Shown here: in pieces, positions 23,706 through 32,887 of the stretch
Layout: every line of letters starts with the position of its first letter
How positions within the stretch are numbered: position 1 is the stretch's first letter
From: Heyndrickxia acidiproducens DSM 23148
GTDB taxonomy: Bacteria > Bacillota > Bacilli > Bacillales > Bacillaceae_C
Direction: 5' to 3'
Length of the DNA: 52,026 bases
Assembly (NCBI RefSeq): GCF_000374345.1
Contig: NZ_KB893995.1
Span: 1 to 52,026, forward strand
Translations under genes and position numbers: made by a program
Notes under the pieces: generated by a model
The model's input: the letters and a program-made list of their open reading frames with translations, nothing else
Databases searched by the model: none
What the model was told of the DNA's origin: nothing

Positions 23706-24563
23706 TTACATGGCTTTTGTCACTTCTTCATCAGCCATTGCCAATGCCAGTTCATGAAGCGTTACTTCAGGCCGGCTTCCAACACGGATGTTTAAACCCG
23801 TTTGTCCGAGTCCTTCACTGATGTAAAAAGGCTTACCGTTTTGGGTATGAAAACCTTTAATTACATTCATTCGTGCAAGCTTCCCCATTTTGGCAAGGTG
23901 GTACGGTTTTGGGTAGCAAATCTGTCCACCATGAAAGTGGCCGGCAAGCAAATAATCAAAATGATCATCTTTCATGTCCAGAATAATGTTTGGATCATGG
24001 GTTAAGACTAACTTTGTTCCGGTTGTTATTCCTTGATACGAAGCTTCTATATTGCTTCGATTTGTACTATAGTCATCAATTCCGATGATATGAACCCGTG
24101 TCCCGTTAACAGAAATGGTGTCATGTTTATTTTGCAAAACTTTACATTGATACTTCTCAAGTAGGCCAATTAATTCTGTTACATTCTTTTCGGGCAACAC
24201 ATAATCATGATTGCCTAAGACGGCATAAATCCCGTATTTAGCATGTAATTGATTTAGCACTTTCAAATAGGGAACCAGTTTGGGAATGGTACGTTTACGA
24301 TCAAGAAAGTCTCCAGTCAGTGCAATTAAATCAAGGGGCTCATCTTTTAACATGTCATACAGTTCGTGAGGAGAAATTGATATATTTTCCAGATGCAGAT
24401 CAGAAAGCTGCAAAACGTTTAATTTTGGATGGTGGCCAGTGGATAACGGTAATGCTGAATTCACTTTTATTTTGTTAAATACGATATCTTTCGTATTCCA
24501 ATGCGCTTTTTTGATGAAATAATAGACGATTATAATAATCAGAAAAATAAATAGTATGTTCAA
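23706..24563 (-). CDS. ykoQ: Membrane-anchored metallophosphoesterase, YkoQ-like
   Basis: 285 residues. One N-terminal hydrophobic helix (ILFIFLIIIIVYYFI) with no cleavage site, then a calcineurin-like phosphoesterase domain. All metal-binding motifs are present in order: LSDLHLEN, ALTGDFLDR, VLGNHDYV, LTHDPN and LLAGHFHGGQICYP. The late GLGQTGLNIRVGSRPEVTLHEL is typical of the YkoQ/YaeI branch, some members of which act on lipid-linked pyrophosphates such as UDP-diacylglucosamine; substrate unknown here. Two-metal catalysis at the membrane is expected. It is divergent from the adjacent glycosyltransferase gene, sharing about 125 bases of upstream DNA. Confidence 0.88.
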   Translation of the reverse strand: MNILFIFLIIIIVYYFIKKAHWNTKDIVFNKIKVNSALPLSTGHHPKLNVLQLSDLHLENISISPHELYDMLKDEPLDLIALTGDFLDRKRTIPKLVPYLKVLNQLHAKYGIYAVLGNHDYVLPEKNVTELIGLLEKYQCKVLQNKHDTISVNGTRVHIIGIDDYSTNRSNIEASYQGITTGTKLVLTHDPNIILDMKDDHFDYLLAGHFHGGQICYPKPYHLAKMGKLARMNVIKGFHTQNGKPFYISEGLGQTGLNIRVGSRPEVTLHELALAMADEEVTKAM

Positions 24564-24688
24564 TCAACATTCCCCCTTCCTAAGAAATTATACAGGAAAA
24601 AGGTTGTTTTTTTTACAAGTAATTGATGGCATTCATTCCAATTTTAATTTAGGATGGAAGATCAGACAAAGCGATACAGAGGTGCGTT

Positions 24689-25819
24689 ATGCAAAAACAA
24701 ACGAAGTCTGTTTTATTTCTGCCATTTTTACAAATTCCATCCGGCCATCACCAGGTTGCACATGCGATAGCGGATGGAATGTTGGAAATAGACTCTGCTA
24801 TTACATGCGATAAAGTCGATATTCTGAGCTACAGCTACGGGAAAATGGAAAAAGTGGTATCTCATCTTTACCTGAAATGGATCCATACATTTCCAGCCCT
24901 GTACCATGCGGTCTATCAACATGCTGTGTACAGAAATTTTGAGAAAAATAAGCGTTATCGTATATATGAATGGTTATTTTTGCCTTTTATGAAAAAGCTG
25001 ATAGAAGAAAAACAACCGGATTTGATTATTTGTACGCATGCTTTGCCATCTTATATGCTTAACTGTATGAAAAAGAGAAAGGAGATAAAAACTCCGGTAG
25101 TCAATGTGTATACGGATTATTTTATCCATCTTTTTTGGGGATTGGACCATATTGATTTTCACTTTGTCCCCACCGGGCAGATGAAGTCCTATCTGATACA
25201 GAGAGGAATAGACGATGAAAAAATCTTCATTACCGGGATTCCCATTCATTCAAACATCATCAAACAGTTACAGCCCGTCTATAAAAAGAAACCGCTATAT
25301 TCTGTCCTGATTTCGGGCGGCAGTATGGGGGTTGGGAGAGTAGATGAAATCATCGAACAGCTTAAAGAGTCCCGTTCTTCCCAACCGATTCATTTTTATG
25401 TGCTTTGTGGTAAAAATACAGATTTATACGAAAAGATAAAGGGATTAAACAAGCCTCATATTATTCCTTTTCCCTATATTAGCTGCAGAAAAGAAATGAA
25501 TGACCTTTATGATCAGGCCGACGCGATTTTGACAAAACCAGGTGGTGCAACCATTAGTGAAAGCCTGTTTAAACGCAAACCTATCGTGATATACGATGCT
25601 TTGCCCGGGCAGGAAGAAATTAATCTCCAGCACTTACAAGAAGCAGGTCTTGTATTTCCTTTAAAAAAGGGAAACCTTTATAAACAAATTCTTTCGATTC
25701 TCCAGGATCGGGATGGTTTCAACAAGTACCAGCTTCAGGTGGCAAAATTTCATCATCAGCTCCATCCAACACCATCATCAGAATTAATCGCTGAAATTTT
25801 AACGGGCAGCCGGCCATGA
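24689..25819 (+). CDS. ykoN: GT28-type glycosyltransferase, YkoN-like
   Basis: 376 residues, AGAGGTG before the ATG. N-terminal domain of the diacylglycerol glucosyltransferase/MGDG synthase type: LFLPFLQIPSGHHQVAHAIA (about 9-28). The C-terminal nucleotide-sugar domain has SVLISGGSMGVGRVDEII, and the UDP-sugar motif DAILTKPGGATISESLFKRK followed by PGQEEINLQHLQEAGLVF. By family it moves a hexose from a UDP-sugar to a lipid acceptor on the inner membrane face. B. subtilis YkoN is the closest I know and is uncharacterised. With YkoQ next to it, a lipid-glycosylation or recycling step is possible. Confidence 0.85.
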   Translation: MQKQTKSVLFLPFLQIPSGHHQVAHAIADGMLEIDSAITCDKVDILSYSYGKMEKVVSHLYLKWIHTFPALYHAVYQHAVYRNFEKNKRYRIYEWLFLPFMKKLIEEKQPDLIICTHALPSYMLNCMKKRKEIKTPVVNVYTDYFIHLFWGLDHIDFHFVPTGQMKSYLIQRGIDDEKIFITGIPIHSNIIKQLQPVYKKKPLYSVLISGGSMGVGRVDEIIEQLKESRSSQPIHFYVLCGKNTDLYEKIKGLNKPHIIPFPYISCRKEMNDLYDQADAILTKPGGATISESLFKRKPIVIYDALPGQEEINLQHLQEAGLVFPLKKGNLYKQILSILQDRDGFNKYQLQVAKFHHQLHPTPSSELIAEILTGSRP

Positions 25820-25937
25820 GCCAAGTTTCACCAAAGATTCCCAACTTCTGGTATAATATTGAATTGTATAAAATAGTCAGGTGATCCATACTTAGATTGC
25901 GCCCGTTATAAAATACAGGATATGGAGGGAAACAAAA

Positions 25938-27182
25938 ATGGCACTGCCAAATTTTGAAGAAAATTTACAAAAGTATGCAAAGCTATTAGTGGCAAAAGGC
26001 ATAAACGTTCAACCAGGTGACTGGGTGAAAATGACGATCAATGTTGACCAGGCGCCGTTAGCCCGCTTCGTCGTTAAAGAAGCGTATGCTTTGGGAGCGG
26101 AAAAAGTCATTGTGGTTTGGCACGACGATGAAATCATCAAGCAAAATTATCTCCACCAGCCGGAAGCAATTTTAACAGACATTCCGGATTATAAAATCGC
26201 CGAAACCGAAGATCATGTGCTGAATCACAAAGTCAGCCGCCTATCCATATTATCAAGTGATCCCGGCCTTTTAAATGAAGCGGATCCGGCCAAAGTTGCT
26301 GCTTACCAAAAAGCGACCAGCAAAGCATTCCGGGCGCAGATGGTTGCGACGCAAAATGATGACATCAAATGGACTGTTGCAGCTGCTGCGGGTGCCGGCT
26401 GGGCTGCTGCCGTGTTCCCGGATCTTAAAACATCCGAAGCTCAAGTGGATGCTTTATGGGACCAAATTTTTAAAACCTGCCGTGTTTATGAGGAAGATCC
26501 GGTTGCTGCCTGGGACAAACATAAACAAACATTGGATGAAAAGGCTGCAAAATTAAACGAAATTCAATTGGACGCGCTGCATTATACGGCACCGGGCACC
26601 GACTTGACATTAGGCCTGCCGGAAAACCATATTTGGGCGAGCGGGGGAAGCGTTGACCCTAAAGGCGTCGAATTCATTGCCAATATGCCGACGGAAGAAG
26701 TCTTTACGGCACCGGACACACACCGGATGGAAGGCGTAGTCCGCAGCACAAAACCATTGAGCTATGCTGGCACCCTGATTGAAGGCATTGAAGTCCATTT
26801 CAAAGATGGAAAAATAGTCGATATTTCCGCTGAAAAGGGTGAGAAAGCCATCAGAAAGGTTGTGTTTGAAAATGAGGGCGGCACAGGTTTGGGTGAAGTC
26901 GCGTTAGTTCCTGATCCGTCACCGATCTCGCAATCCGGGATTACGTTTTACAATACGCTATTTGATGAGAATGCATCCAACCACCTGGCGATTGGCGCAG
27001 CATATCCAACCACAATTCAAGGCGGAACGAAAATGAGTGAAGAAGAACTGCTGAAACATGGCATGAATACATCGCCTATCCATGTCGATTTCATGATTGG
27101 TTCCGCAAAAATGAATATCGACGGGATTAAAAAAGATGGAACAGTTATGCCGGTCTTCCGCAACGGTGACTGGGCATTTTAA
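25938..27182 (+). CDS. ampS: M29-family aminopeptidase (AmpS type)
   Basis: 414 residues, a full-length thermophilic-type aminopeptidase; ATGGAGGGAA precedes the ATG. Family motifs: the N-terminal YAKLLVAKGINVQPGDWV domain, the metal-binding GTDLTLGLPENHIWASGG and NMPTEEVFTAPDTHRMEGVV segments, GEVALVPDPSPISQSGITFYNTLFDENASNHLAIGAAYP with Glu, Tyr and His ligands, and HVDFMIGSAKMNIDG near the end. It removes N-terminal residues from peptides using two metal ions in the cytoplasm. It stands alone between the ykoN-like gene and the convergent sspO, with a shared terminator downstream. Confidence 0.93.
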   Translation: MALPNFEENLQKYAKLLVAKGINVQPGDWVKMTINVDQAPLARFVVKEAYALGAEKVIVVWHDDEIIKQNYLHQPEAILTDIPDYKIAETEDHVLNHKVSRLSILSSDPGLLNEADPAKVAAYQKATSKAFRAQMVATQNDDIKWTVAAAAGAGWAAAVFPDLKTSEAQVDALWDQIFKTCRVYEEDPVAAWDKHKQTLDEKAAKLNEIQLDALHYTAPGTDLTLGLPENHIWASGGSVDPKGVEFIANMPTEEVFTAPDTHRMEGVVRSTKPLSYAGTLIEGIEVHFKDGKIVDISAEKGEKAIRKVVFENEGGTGLGEVALVPDPSPISQSGITFYNTLFDENASNHLAIGAAYPTTIQGGTKMSEEELLKHGMNTSPIHVDFMIGSAKMNIDGIKKDGTVMPVFRNGDWAF

Positions 27183-27284
27183 CGGGACTTTCCGCCCGCG
27201 CTGTTATCACTCGTTTAAGGTTACAGGAGAAAATATCATTGCTATATATAAAAAATATATTGGTGTCAGGTTTCTGAAAAATTG

Positions 27285-27320
27285 AAAAGAAATCAGCTTT
27301 TTTCGCTGATTTCTTTTTTT
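27285..27320. terminator. Bidirectional terminator between ampS and sspO
   Basis: GAAATCAGC (27289-27297) pairs with GCTGATTTC (27305-27313), followed by T residues; A-rich flank on the other side. Confidence 0.85.
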
Positions 27321-27323
27321 GTC

Positions 27324-27473
27324 TTATTGATTTTTTTTGCGTTTTTTATTAAATTGCTTTTCTTTTTCAGTTAGTGGTTCGTTGGAAACTTCTTCGTTAT
27401 AGCCCGCACCTTTTCCCTGGGCCTTTGCTGCATTCATTCCCGGGCGGATATGGTTCGCTTTTTGCCTCGCCAT
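27324..27473 (-). CDS. sspO: Small acid-soluble spore protein O
   Basis: 49 residues: [40 protein letters not shown] and FNKKRKKNQ. It matches B. subtilis SspO closely (KANHV--GMN-AKSQGKGAGY ... LTE-E-Q-NKKRK-NQ). A minor SASP of the spore core, made late in the forespore. CAAGGGGG precedes the ATG. As in B. subtilis it lies directly upstream of, and divergent from, the aconitase gene, but sspP is not its neighbour here. Confidence 0.95.
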   Translation of the reverse strand: MARQKANHIRPGMNAAKAQGKGAGYNEEVSNEPLTEKEKQFNKKRKKNQ

Positions 27474-27598
27474 GTTTTTTCACCCCCTTGTTTCTGCTTT
27501 AGTATGTTTCAAAAGCGGAAAATCATGTTGGAAACGGAAGAGGGATAAAATTTTCATGTTCTGAATCAAAAGTGTTATAAACAAAACTTATCAATTGC

Positions 27599-27616
27599 AA
27601 TAACATTATTGTTATT
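27599..27616. promoter_or_regulatory. CcpC-like palindrome in the aconitase promoter
   Basis: AATAAC (27599-27604) and GTTATT (27611-27616) form a palindrome of the ATAA-Nx-TTAT type recognised by CcpC, the citrate-responsive LysR regulator of citB in B. subtilis. It lies upstream of a TATAAT-like hexamer (27635-27640), overlapping the -35 position. Confidence 0.55.
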
Positions 27617-27728
27617 TACTTATGTCGCATAATGTAATATGATGAAAATGTGAAGATTTTTTTATGAATCATTTTGTTTTTCTATTAACTTGATAAAACA
27701 CGAATCTTTGAAAAAAGGGGGAGAAGAC

Positions 27729-30458
27729 ATGAACAACGATGTCTTTCAAGCGCGGTCTTCTTTTGAATTAAAAGGGAAACGCTATCACTACTACCGTTTA
27801 ACGGCATTGCAGGACGCAGGGGTCGCTAACGTAGCACGCCTGCCGTATTCCATTAAGGTATTACTCGAATCGGTACTCCGCCAAATGGATGGGCGTGTCA
27901 TTACGAAAGAGCATGTGGAAGATTTGGCAAAATGGGGATCGGATGAGGCCAGGGATAAAGAAGTCCCATTCAAGCCGTCCCGCGTGATTTTGCAGGACTT
28001 TACCGGCGTGCCGGCAGTCGTTGACCTTGCTTCCCTGCGCAAGGCAATGGCCGATTTGGGCGGAAATCCTGACAAAATTAATCCGGAAATTCCGGTTGAC
28101 CTTGTCATCGACCACTCGGTGCAGGTTGATAAATATGGAACGGCGGATGCTTTGCAAGTCAATATGGATTTTGAATTTAAACGGAATGCAGAACGTTACC
28201 AGTTTTTGAACTGGGCGCAAAAAGCATTTGATAACTACCGCGCTGTCCCGCCTGCAACCGGAATTGTCCACCAGGTGAACCTTGAATACCTGGCCAGTGT
28301 GGTCCATGAAAAAGAAACGGAAAACGGCGAGTATGAAGCATATCCGGATACCCTTGTCGGAACAGACTCCCATACGACGATGATCAACGGCCTCGGTGTA
28401 CTTGGCTGGGGTGTCGGCGGGATTGAAGCAGAAGCCGGCATGCTCGGACAGCCTTCCTACTTCCCGATTCCGGAAGTCATTGGCGTTAAACTGACCGGTT
28501 CCCTGCCAAACGGCGCGACCGCGACTGACCTTGCATTAAAAGTGACACAGATGCTCCGCCAAAAAGGGGTAGTCGGCAAATTTGTCGAATTCTTCGGACC
28601 GGGTGTTTCCACATTGCCGCTTGCAGATCGTGCAACGATTGCAAACATGGCGCCTGAATATGGTGCAACATGCGGATTTTTCCCGGTTGATGACGAATCA
28701 CTCGCCTATTTGCGCTTAACCGGGCGCAGCGAAGACCATGTTGCTTTAGTGGAAGCCTACTTAAAAGAAAATGGCATGTTCTTTACGCCGGATAAAGAAG
28801 ATCCGGTTTATACTGATGTGCTCGAACTGGACTTGTCCGAAATTGAAGCAAACCTTTCCGGACCGAAACGCCCGCAGGATTTAATTCCGCTCTCGAAAAT
28901 GCAATCTGCTTTCCAAAGCGCGATTACAGCTCCGGCCGGCAACCAGGGATTCGGCCTGGAAGCAAAAGAATTGGACAAAGAAGCTGTCATTCATTTTCAT
29001 AACGGCGAAACGACTCCAATTAAAACCGGTGCGGTTGCCATTGCTGCGATCACCAGCTGTACGAACACTTCAAACCCGTACGTGATGCTTGGTGCCGGTC
29101 TATTGGCCAAAAAAGCAGTCGAAAAAGGCCTTGAAGTGCCGAAATACGTGAAAACTTCACTGGCACCCGGTTCGAAAGTCGTTACAGGCTATTTGAATGA
29201 TTCCGGTTTAATGCCGTACCTCGAAAAACTCGGGTTTAACCTTGTCGGCTACGGCTGTACCACCTGTATCGGAAACTCGGGGCCATTAAAAGAAGAAATA
29301 GAAAAAACGATTGCGGACAATGATCTGCTGGTGACATCTGTCCTGTCAGGAAACCGCAATTTTGAAGGCCGTATCCATCCGCTTGTAAAAGCAAACTATC
29401 TGGCTTCACCGCCGCTCGTGGTTGCTTATGCATTAGCCGGCACGGTCAACACCGATTTAAACAATGACCCGATTGGGAAAGACAAGTTTGGCAATGATGT
29501 CTATTTGAAAGACATCTGGCCTGCCCAGGATGAAATCAATGCAGCAGTGAAACAAGTGGTGACACCTGAACTGTTCCGCAAGCAATATGAGCATGTTTTC
29601 AGCGACAATAAACGCTGGAATGCAATCGAAACAAGTGATGAACCGCTTTACAATTGGGATACAGAATCGACATATATTCAAAACCCGCCGTTTTTTGAAC
29701 ATTTGTCTCCAAAACCCGGCCAAGTCAAGCCTTTAACAAATTTGCGCGTCATTGGCAAATTCGGCGACTCTGTGACAACTGACCATATTTCACCGGCCGG
29801 GGCAATCGGCAAAAATACGCCGGCAGGGAAATACCTGCAGGGAAAAGGCGTTCAACCGCGTGATTTCAACTCATACGGATCGCGCCGCGGCAACCATGAA
29901 GTGATGATGCGCGGCACATTTGCAAATATCCGGATCCGTAATCAAATCGCACCGGGTACAGAGGGCGGCTACACGACTTACTGGCCGGACAATGAAGTGA
30001 CATCTATCTATGATGCGGCAATGAAATACAAAGAAAACGGTACAGGGCTCGCGATTCTTGCCGGCAAAGATTACGGCATGGGTTCTTCCCGTGACTGGGC
30101 GGCAAAAGGTACAAACCTGCTTGGCATTAAAACCGTCATTGCAGAAAGTTTCGAACGGATTCACCGCTCAAACCTTGTGTTGATGGGCGTGCTTCCGCTG
30201 CAGTTTAAAAAAGGCGAAAATGCCGAAACACTTGGCTTAACAGGCAAAGAAACATTTGATGTTCAAATTGATGAAACCGTCAAACCACATGATTGGGTAA
30301 AAGTCACCGCAACCAATGAAACAGGCGCCAAAGTAGAATTTGAAGCGCTCGTCCGGTTCGACTCCGAAGTAGAAATCGAGTACTACCGCCACGGCGGCAT
30401 CCTGCAAATGGTGCTGCGCGGAAGACTGCAGTCAAAGGATGAAGTACAGACGAAATAG
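27729..30458 (+). CDS. acnA: Aconitate hydratase
   Basis: 909 residues from the ATG at 27729 (GGGGGAGA upstream; the frame is open to 27690), exactly the length of B. subtilis CitB. It interconverts citrate and isocitrate in the TCA cycle. The three [4Fe-4S] ligands are in [11 protein letters not shown] and [27 protein letters not shown] and the C-terminal swivel-domain motif [16 protein letters not shown] are intact. IRP1/AcnA-type proteins also bind RNA when the cluster is lost, as shown for CitB. A CcpC-like site and sspO lie upstream, a terminator downstream. Confidence 0.97.
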   Translation: MNNDVFQARSSFELKGKRYHYYRLTALQDAGVANVARLPYSIKVLLESVLRQMDGRVITKEHVEDLAKWGSDEARDKEVPFKPSRVILQDFTGVPAVVDLASLRKAMADLGGNPDKINPEIPVDLVIDHSVQVDKYGTADALQVNMDFEFKRNAERYQFLNWAQKAFDNYRAVPPATGIVHQVNLEYLASVVHEKETENGEYEAYPDTLVGTDSHTTMINGLGVLGWGVGGIEAEAGMLGQPSYFPIPEVIGVKLTGSLPNGATATDLALKVTQMLRQKGVVGKFVEFFGPGVSTLPLADRATIANMAPEYGATCGFFPVDDESLAYLRLTGRSEDHVALVEAYLKENGMFFTPDKEDPVYTDVLELDLSEIEANLSGPKRPQDLIPLSKMQSAFQSAITAPAGNQGFGLEAKELDKEAVIHFHNGETTPIKTGAVAIAAITSCTNTSNPYVMLGAGLLAKKAVEKGLEVPKYVKTSLAPGSKVVTGYLNDSGLMPYLEKLGFNLVGYGCTTCIGNSGPLKEEIEKTIADNDLLVTSVLSGNRNFEGRIHPLVKANYLASPPLVVAYALAGTVNTDLNNDPIGKDKFGNDVYLKDIWPAQDEINAAVKQVVTPELFRKQYEHVFSDNKRWNAIETSDEPLYNWDTESTYIQNPPFFEHLSPKPGQVKPLTNLRVIGKFGDSVTTDHISPAGAIGKNTPAGKYLQGKGVQPRDFNSYGSRRGNHEVMMRGTFANIRIRNQIAPGTEGGYTTYWPDNEVTSIYDAAMKYKENGTGLAILAGKDYGMGSSRDWAAKGTNLLGIKTVIAESFERIHRSNLVLMGVLPLQFKKGENAETLGLTGKETFDVQIDETVKPHDWVKVTATNETGAKVEFEALVRFDSEVEIEYYRHGGILQMVLRGRLQSKDEVQTK

Positions 30459-30465
30459 TCGTTTG

Positions 30466-30500
30466 AAAAAAAGCTGTGATCTTTTGATCACAGCTTTTTC
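30466..30500 (+). terminator. Terminator of acnA
   Basis: GCTGTGATC (30473-30481) and GATCACAGC (30486-30494) with AAAAAA before and TTTTT after. Confidence 0.9.
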
Positions 30501-30567
30501 CATCCCGCTTCTATTTTTCCCGTTTTTACATAAAATAATGGCAAAAAGAAGCCGGAGGATCTCAGTA

Positions 30568-31161
30568 ATGAAAAAATTAAATTTAGCGGGAATTTTCCTG
30601 ATTGTCCTGCTGTTATCGCTTGCGGTTGTACAAGCCGTGCGTGTTCATCAGACGAAAGAAGCGACAGCAGCTGCAAAAGAACAGGACAGCTTAGAAAAAC
30701 TTTACGAACATACCCTTCAAAGTGAAACTGAAGAACCCCCGCCAACGCTTGTAAAAGGGACTGCCGCTCCTGGATTTTCCTTACAAGGCCTTAACCAAAA
30801 AACGATTCGTTTGTCTGATTTTAAAGGCAAGAAAGTATTGCTCAATTTTTGGGCGACATGGTGCCCGCCCTGTAAAAAAGAGATGCCGATGCTCGAACAA
30901 TTTTACAAAAAACACCAGTCTGAATTTACCGTCATCGCCGTTAATCTGGATACGGGTGCGGATGTCAAACGATTTGCCAAAAACTACGGTTTGACATTCC
31001 CGGTGCTGTTAGACAAAAACCAGGAAACAAGCCATGCCTATAACGTGATGGCACTCCCGACCACGTATTTGCTGGATGAAAACGGCAAAATCCTGGATAT
31101 TCAGATCGGCCAATTAACAGACAGGCAATTGAAAAAGTGGCGTAATACAGGACAAAAGTGA
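30568..31161 (+). CDS. yneN: Membrane-anchored thiol-disulfide oxidoreductase, YneN/ResA type
   Basis: 197 residues from ATG 30568 (GGAGGATC upstream); the longer frame runs back through the acnA terminator. One N-terminal hydrophobic helix (LAGIFLIVLLLSLAVVQAV) anchors it, then a linker and a thioredoxin-fold domain with LLNFWATWCPPCKKEMPML, active site WCPPC, and the cis-proline in MALPTTYLLDE. Such proteins reduce disulfides outside the membrane, for example in cytochrome c maturation or spore envelope assembly. Position between acnA and sspN is the same as yneN in B. subtilis. Confidence 0.92.
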   Translation: MKKLNLAGIFLIVLLLSLAVVQAVRVHQTKEATAAAKEQDSLEKLYEHTLQSETEEPPPTLVKGTAAPGFSLQGLNQKTIRLSDFKGKKVLLNFWATWCPPCKKEMPMLEQFYKKHQSEFTVIAVNLDTGADVKRFAKNYGLTFPVLLDKNQETSHAYNVMALPTTYLLDENGKILDIQIGQLTDRQLKKWRNTGQK

Positions 31162-31178
31162 AACTCCCATCAGCAAGG

Positions 31179-31246
31179 GGATGCCGCTTGATGAACGAAG
31201 TAAGAAAAGCAACATCTTTGTTGCAACGTCTTCTGTGACAGCATCC
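31179..31246 (+). other. Nested inverted repeats in the yneN-fbpB-like intergenic region
   Basis: GGATGC (31179-31184) and GCATCC (31241-31246) enclose a second hairpin GCAACA/TGTTGC (31209-31224, TCTT loop). There is no T-run, so not a simple terminator. Could be a small RNA or an mRNA end structure. Confidence 0.3.
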
Positions 31247-31362
31247 GGCCGCCCGTTAGTTTGGGATAAAGTTTTCGTTCTTGAAAATGTTCAAAATAAA
31301 TTTATAATATTTCTTTTATTTGTCCATACTAAATGAAAATACGTTCAAAGGAGCGGGCAAAC

Positions 31363-31497
31363 ATGAGAAAAACCAACAAAAAGACATTTTCAGACTTGGT
31401 GGCCGAAAACAAACAGGCATTAATGCGGGACAGGGAAGCAATCATGCAAATTGAAGAACGATTAGAGCAAAAGCATGCCATGAAATTAGCAGAATAA
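31363..31497 (+). CDS. FbpB/FbpC-like small basic protein
   Basis: 44 residues, CAAAGGAGCG upstream of the ATG. Sequence: MRKTNKKTFSDLVAENKQAL followed by MRDREAIMQIEERLEQKHAM and KLAE. The pattern 'R....SF.dLV.eNK..lm.D...i..IE.rlE.kh' is that of the Fur-regulated basic proteins FbpB/FbpC. In B. subtilis these assist the small RNA FsrA in sparing iron, by acting on mRNAs for iron-rich enzymes such as aconitase. I see no clear Fur box upstream, so the iron link is by family only. Lying 0.9 kb from acnA is suggestive but not evidence. Confidence 0.65.
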   Translation: MRKTNKKTFSDLVAENKQALMRDREAIMQIEERLEQKHAMKLAE

Positions 31498-31557
31498 CCC
31501 ACTGCCATGTGCTCATAAACTCCTCTCCATCCGGTAAAACTGTTTAAGGAGGAGGGG

Positions 31558-31707
31558 ATGAAATTGGGAAATCCGAATAAAAAAAGCAAATACTTTACTC
31601 CGGATCATCTGGGCACTCAACCGCGCGGATTTTCCGGCAATAATGGGAAAAAAATGCAGGACCGTTCGGGGGAACATGCACAAGTGATCCAGACAAAAGG
31701 GGAGTAA
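31558..31707 (+). CDS. sspN: Small acid-soluble spore protein N
   Basis: 49 residues if ATG 31558 is used; a TTG two codons later would give the MGN start of B. subtilis SspN and has slightly better spacing to the AAGGAGGAGGGG sequence. The body YFTPDHLGTQPRGFSGNNGK, then MQDRSGEHAQVIQTKGE, matches SspN (HLGTKP...GxKM.D.SG....IMQTKGE). Minor spore-core SASP. tlp begins 28 bases after its stop, as in B. subtilis where both form one sigma-G operon. Confidence 0.92.
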   Translation: MKLGNPNKKSKYFTPDHLGTQPRGFSGNNGKKMQDRSGEHAQVIQTKGE

Positions 31708-31735
31708 GTTATTCAGCCTGAAGGAGGAGAAGGAC

Positions 31736-31966
31736 ATGGCAACAAACCAGCCAAAACCGGATGACCGCAGCGATAATGTCGAAAAGCTGCAGAACATGGT
31801 GCACAATACGATTGAAAATATGGAAAAAGCCGAGGAATCTATGGCTTATACCAGCGATGAAACGCAAATTGAACAGATCAATGAAAAAAATGATCGGCGC
31901 CGCGACAGCCTTGAAGCGATGAGAAACGAAATCAAGGACGAAGCCGCTTACCAGAAAAAACAATAA
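31736..31966 (+). CDS. tlp: Thioredoxin-like spore protein Tlp
   Basis: 76 residues with GGAGGAGAAGG upstream. KPDDRSDNVEKLQNMVHNTI and NMEKAEESMAYTSDE match B. subtilis Tlp (83 residues), whose name is historical: no CxxC motif exists and the protein is a helical minor SASP. It is made with SspN in the forespore. A structured region that may include a terminator follows. Confidence 0.93.
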   Translation: MATNQPKPDDRSDNVEKLQNMVHNTIENMEKAEESMAYTSDETQIEQINEKNDRRRDSLEAMRNEIKDEAAYQKKQ

Positions 31967-31976
31967 CGCAAATCAT

Positions 31977-32068
31977 CCAAGCCGGAGCTGGTGATGAATG
32001 GAATTTGGATTGGTTTTCAAGTCGAAACCAAAATTTTCCCTCTTGATCCCGGGCCCCGGCTTTTTGGC
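31977..32068 (+). terminator. Structured region with a terminator-like end after tlp
   Basis: CCAAGCCGG (31977-31985) can pair with CCGGCTTTTTGG (32056-32067), with an inner hairpin TGGTTTT/AAACCA (32011-32030). The T-run after CCGGC suggests termination; the large enclosed region is unusual. Confidence 0.4.
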
Positions 32069-32153
32069 GGACATAAGCGTATTGCGGGGTGCAAATCGAA
32101 TGTTTATGATAAAATAATCATATTGACTGTATGTACATAAAGAGGTGGGCAAT

Positions 32154-32576
32154 ATGCAAGTATCAGAATCAAAAATTACCGTAAGATACGCCGAAACCGA
32201 CCAAATGGGGGTGGTTTACCATGCCAATTACCTGGTCTGGATGGAAGTGGGGCGCACCAAACTCGTTGAAGATCTGGGGTTTAAGTATGCCGATATGGAA
32301 AAAGACGGTATTATTTCCCCTGTCATAGATATTCAAATTTCTTATAAAAAACCGGCGCGCTACGGGGAAACCGCAACCGTAAAAACCTGGATCGAAGAAT
32401 ATGACGGCCTGCGCGTAAGTTACGGGTATGAAATTTATACGGAAAGCGGGGAACTGGCAGTTACTGCTGTATCCAGGCATGTTTGTGTCCGGAAAGATAC
32501 CTTCCGCCCCATTTCAATCCGCAGACAGTACCCGGATTGGCATGAAGCTTACGAAAAAGCAAAAAAACAGAGGTGA
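32154..32576 (+). CDS. yneP: Acyl-CoA thioesterase, hotdog fold (YneP type)
   Basis: 140 residues from ATG 32154 (AGAGGTG 6 bases upstream; GTG 32145 lies inside that site). The 4-hydroxybenzoyl-CoA thioesterase signature is present: VRYAETDQMGVVYHANYLVWMEVGRTKLVEDLG, including the catalytic Asp in ETDQMGVVYH. It hydrolyses an acyl-CoA thioester in the cytoplasm; substrate unknown. Followed after 5 bases by yneQ, hence one operon. Confidence 0.93.
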   Translation: MQVSESKITVRYAETDQMGVVYHANYLVWMEVGRTKLVEDLGFKYADMEKDGIISPVIDIQISYKKPARYGETATVKTWIEEYDGLRVSYGYEIYTESGELAVTAVSRHVCVRKDTFRPISIRRQYPDWHEAYEKAKKQR

Positions 32577-32581
32577 TTTTC

Positions 32582-32887
32582 TTGGCATTTGGCATCAGCC
32601 GGACACAATTGAAAGCATGGAAGGATGCGATTGATCGCGGAGAAATTGCATTTTTAACCCATTTTTGGCTGGATGATCGTTTTCCGGAGGCAAAGTCTGT
32701 CACTAAGGTCGGCTGCAACGATTTGGGCAGACTTGCGGGATGGGGCGCCCGTTACGAATTGCGGAAAGAATGGATCCATATCCGCAAAGACGGCTACAGC
32801 CATTTTGACCTTTTCGGAAATAAGCAGCGGGAAGTTTTAGAAAAAGAAGGACAATTATCATTTGTTCCGCACAAATTTTTACAATAA
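32582..32887 (+). CDS. yneQ: YneQ-like conserved protein
   Basis: 101 residues from TTG 32582, 6 bases after AGAGGTG; the GTG at 32573 is part of that site. Contains WKDAIDRGEIAFLTHFWLDD and VTKVGCNDLGRLAGWGARYE. It occupies the yneQ position of B. subtilis; function unknown. No membrane segment; basic and aromatic content would suit nucleic-acid contact, but this is only a guess. Confidence 0.85.
   Translation: MAFGISRTQLKAWKDAIDRGEIAFLTHFWLDDRFPEAKSVTKVGCNDLGRLAGWGARYELRKEWIHIRKDGYSHFDLFGNKQREVLEKEGQLSFVPHKFLQ

Noticed and set aside
27861..28373. 170-codon minus-strand frame
   Set aside because: Shadow inside acnA; Cys/Phe/His-rich with no conserved pattern.
31260..31362. Fur box upstream of the FbpB-like gene
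   Set aside because: AT-rich sequence present, but no TGATAAT-N-ATTATCA-like arrangement could be found.
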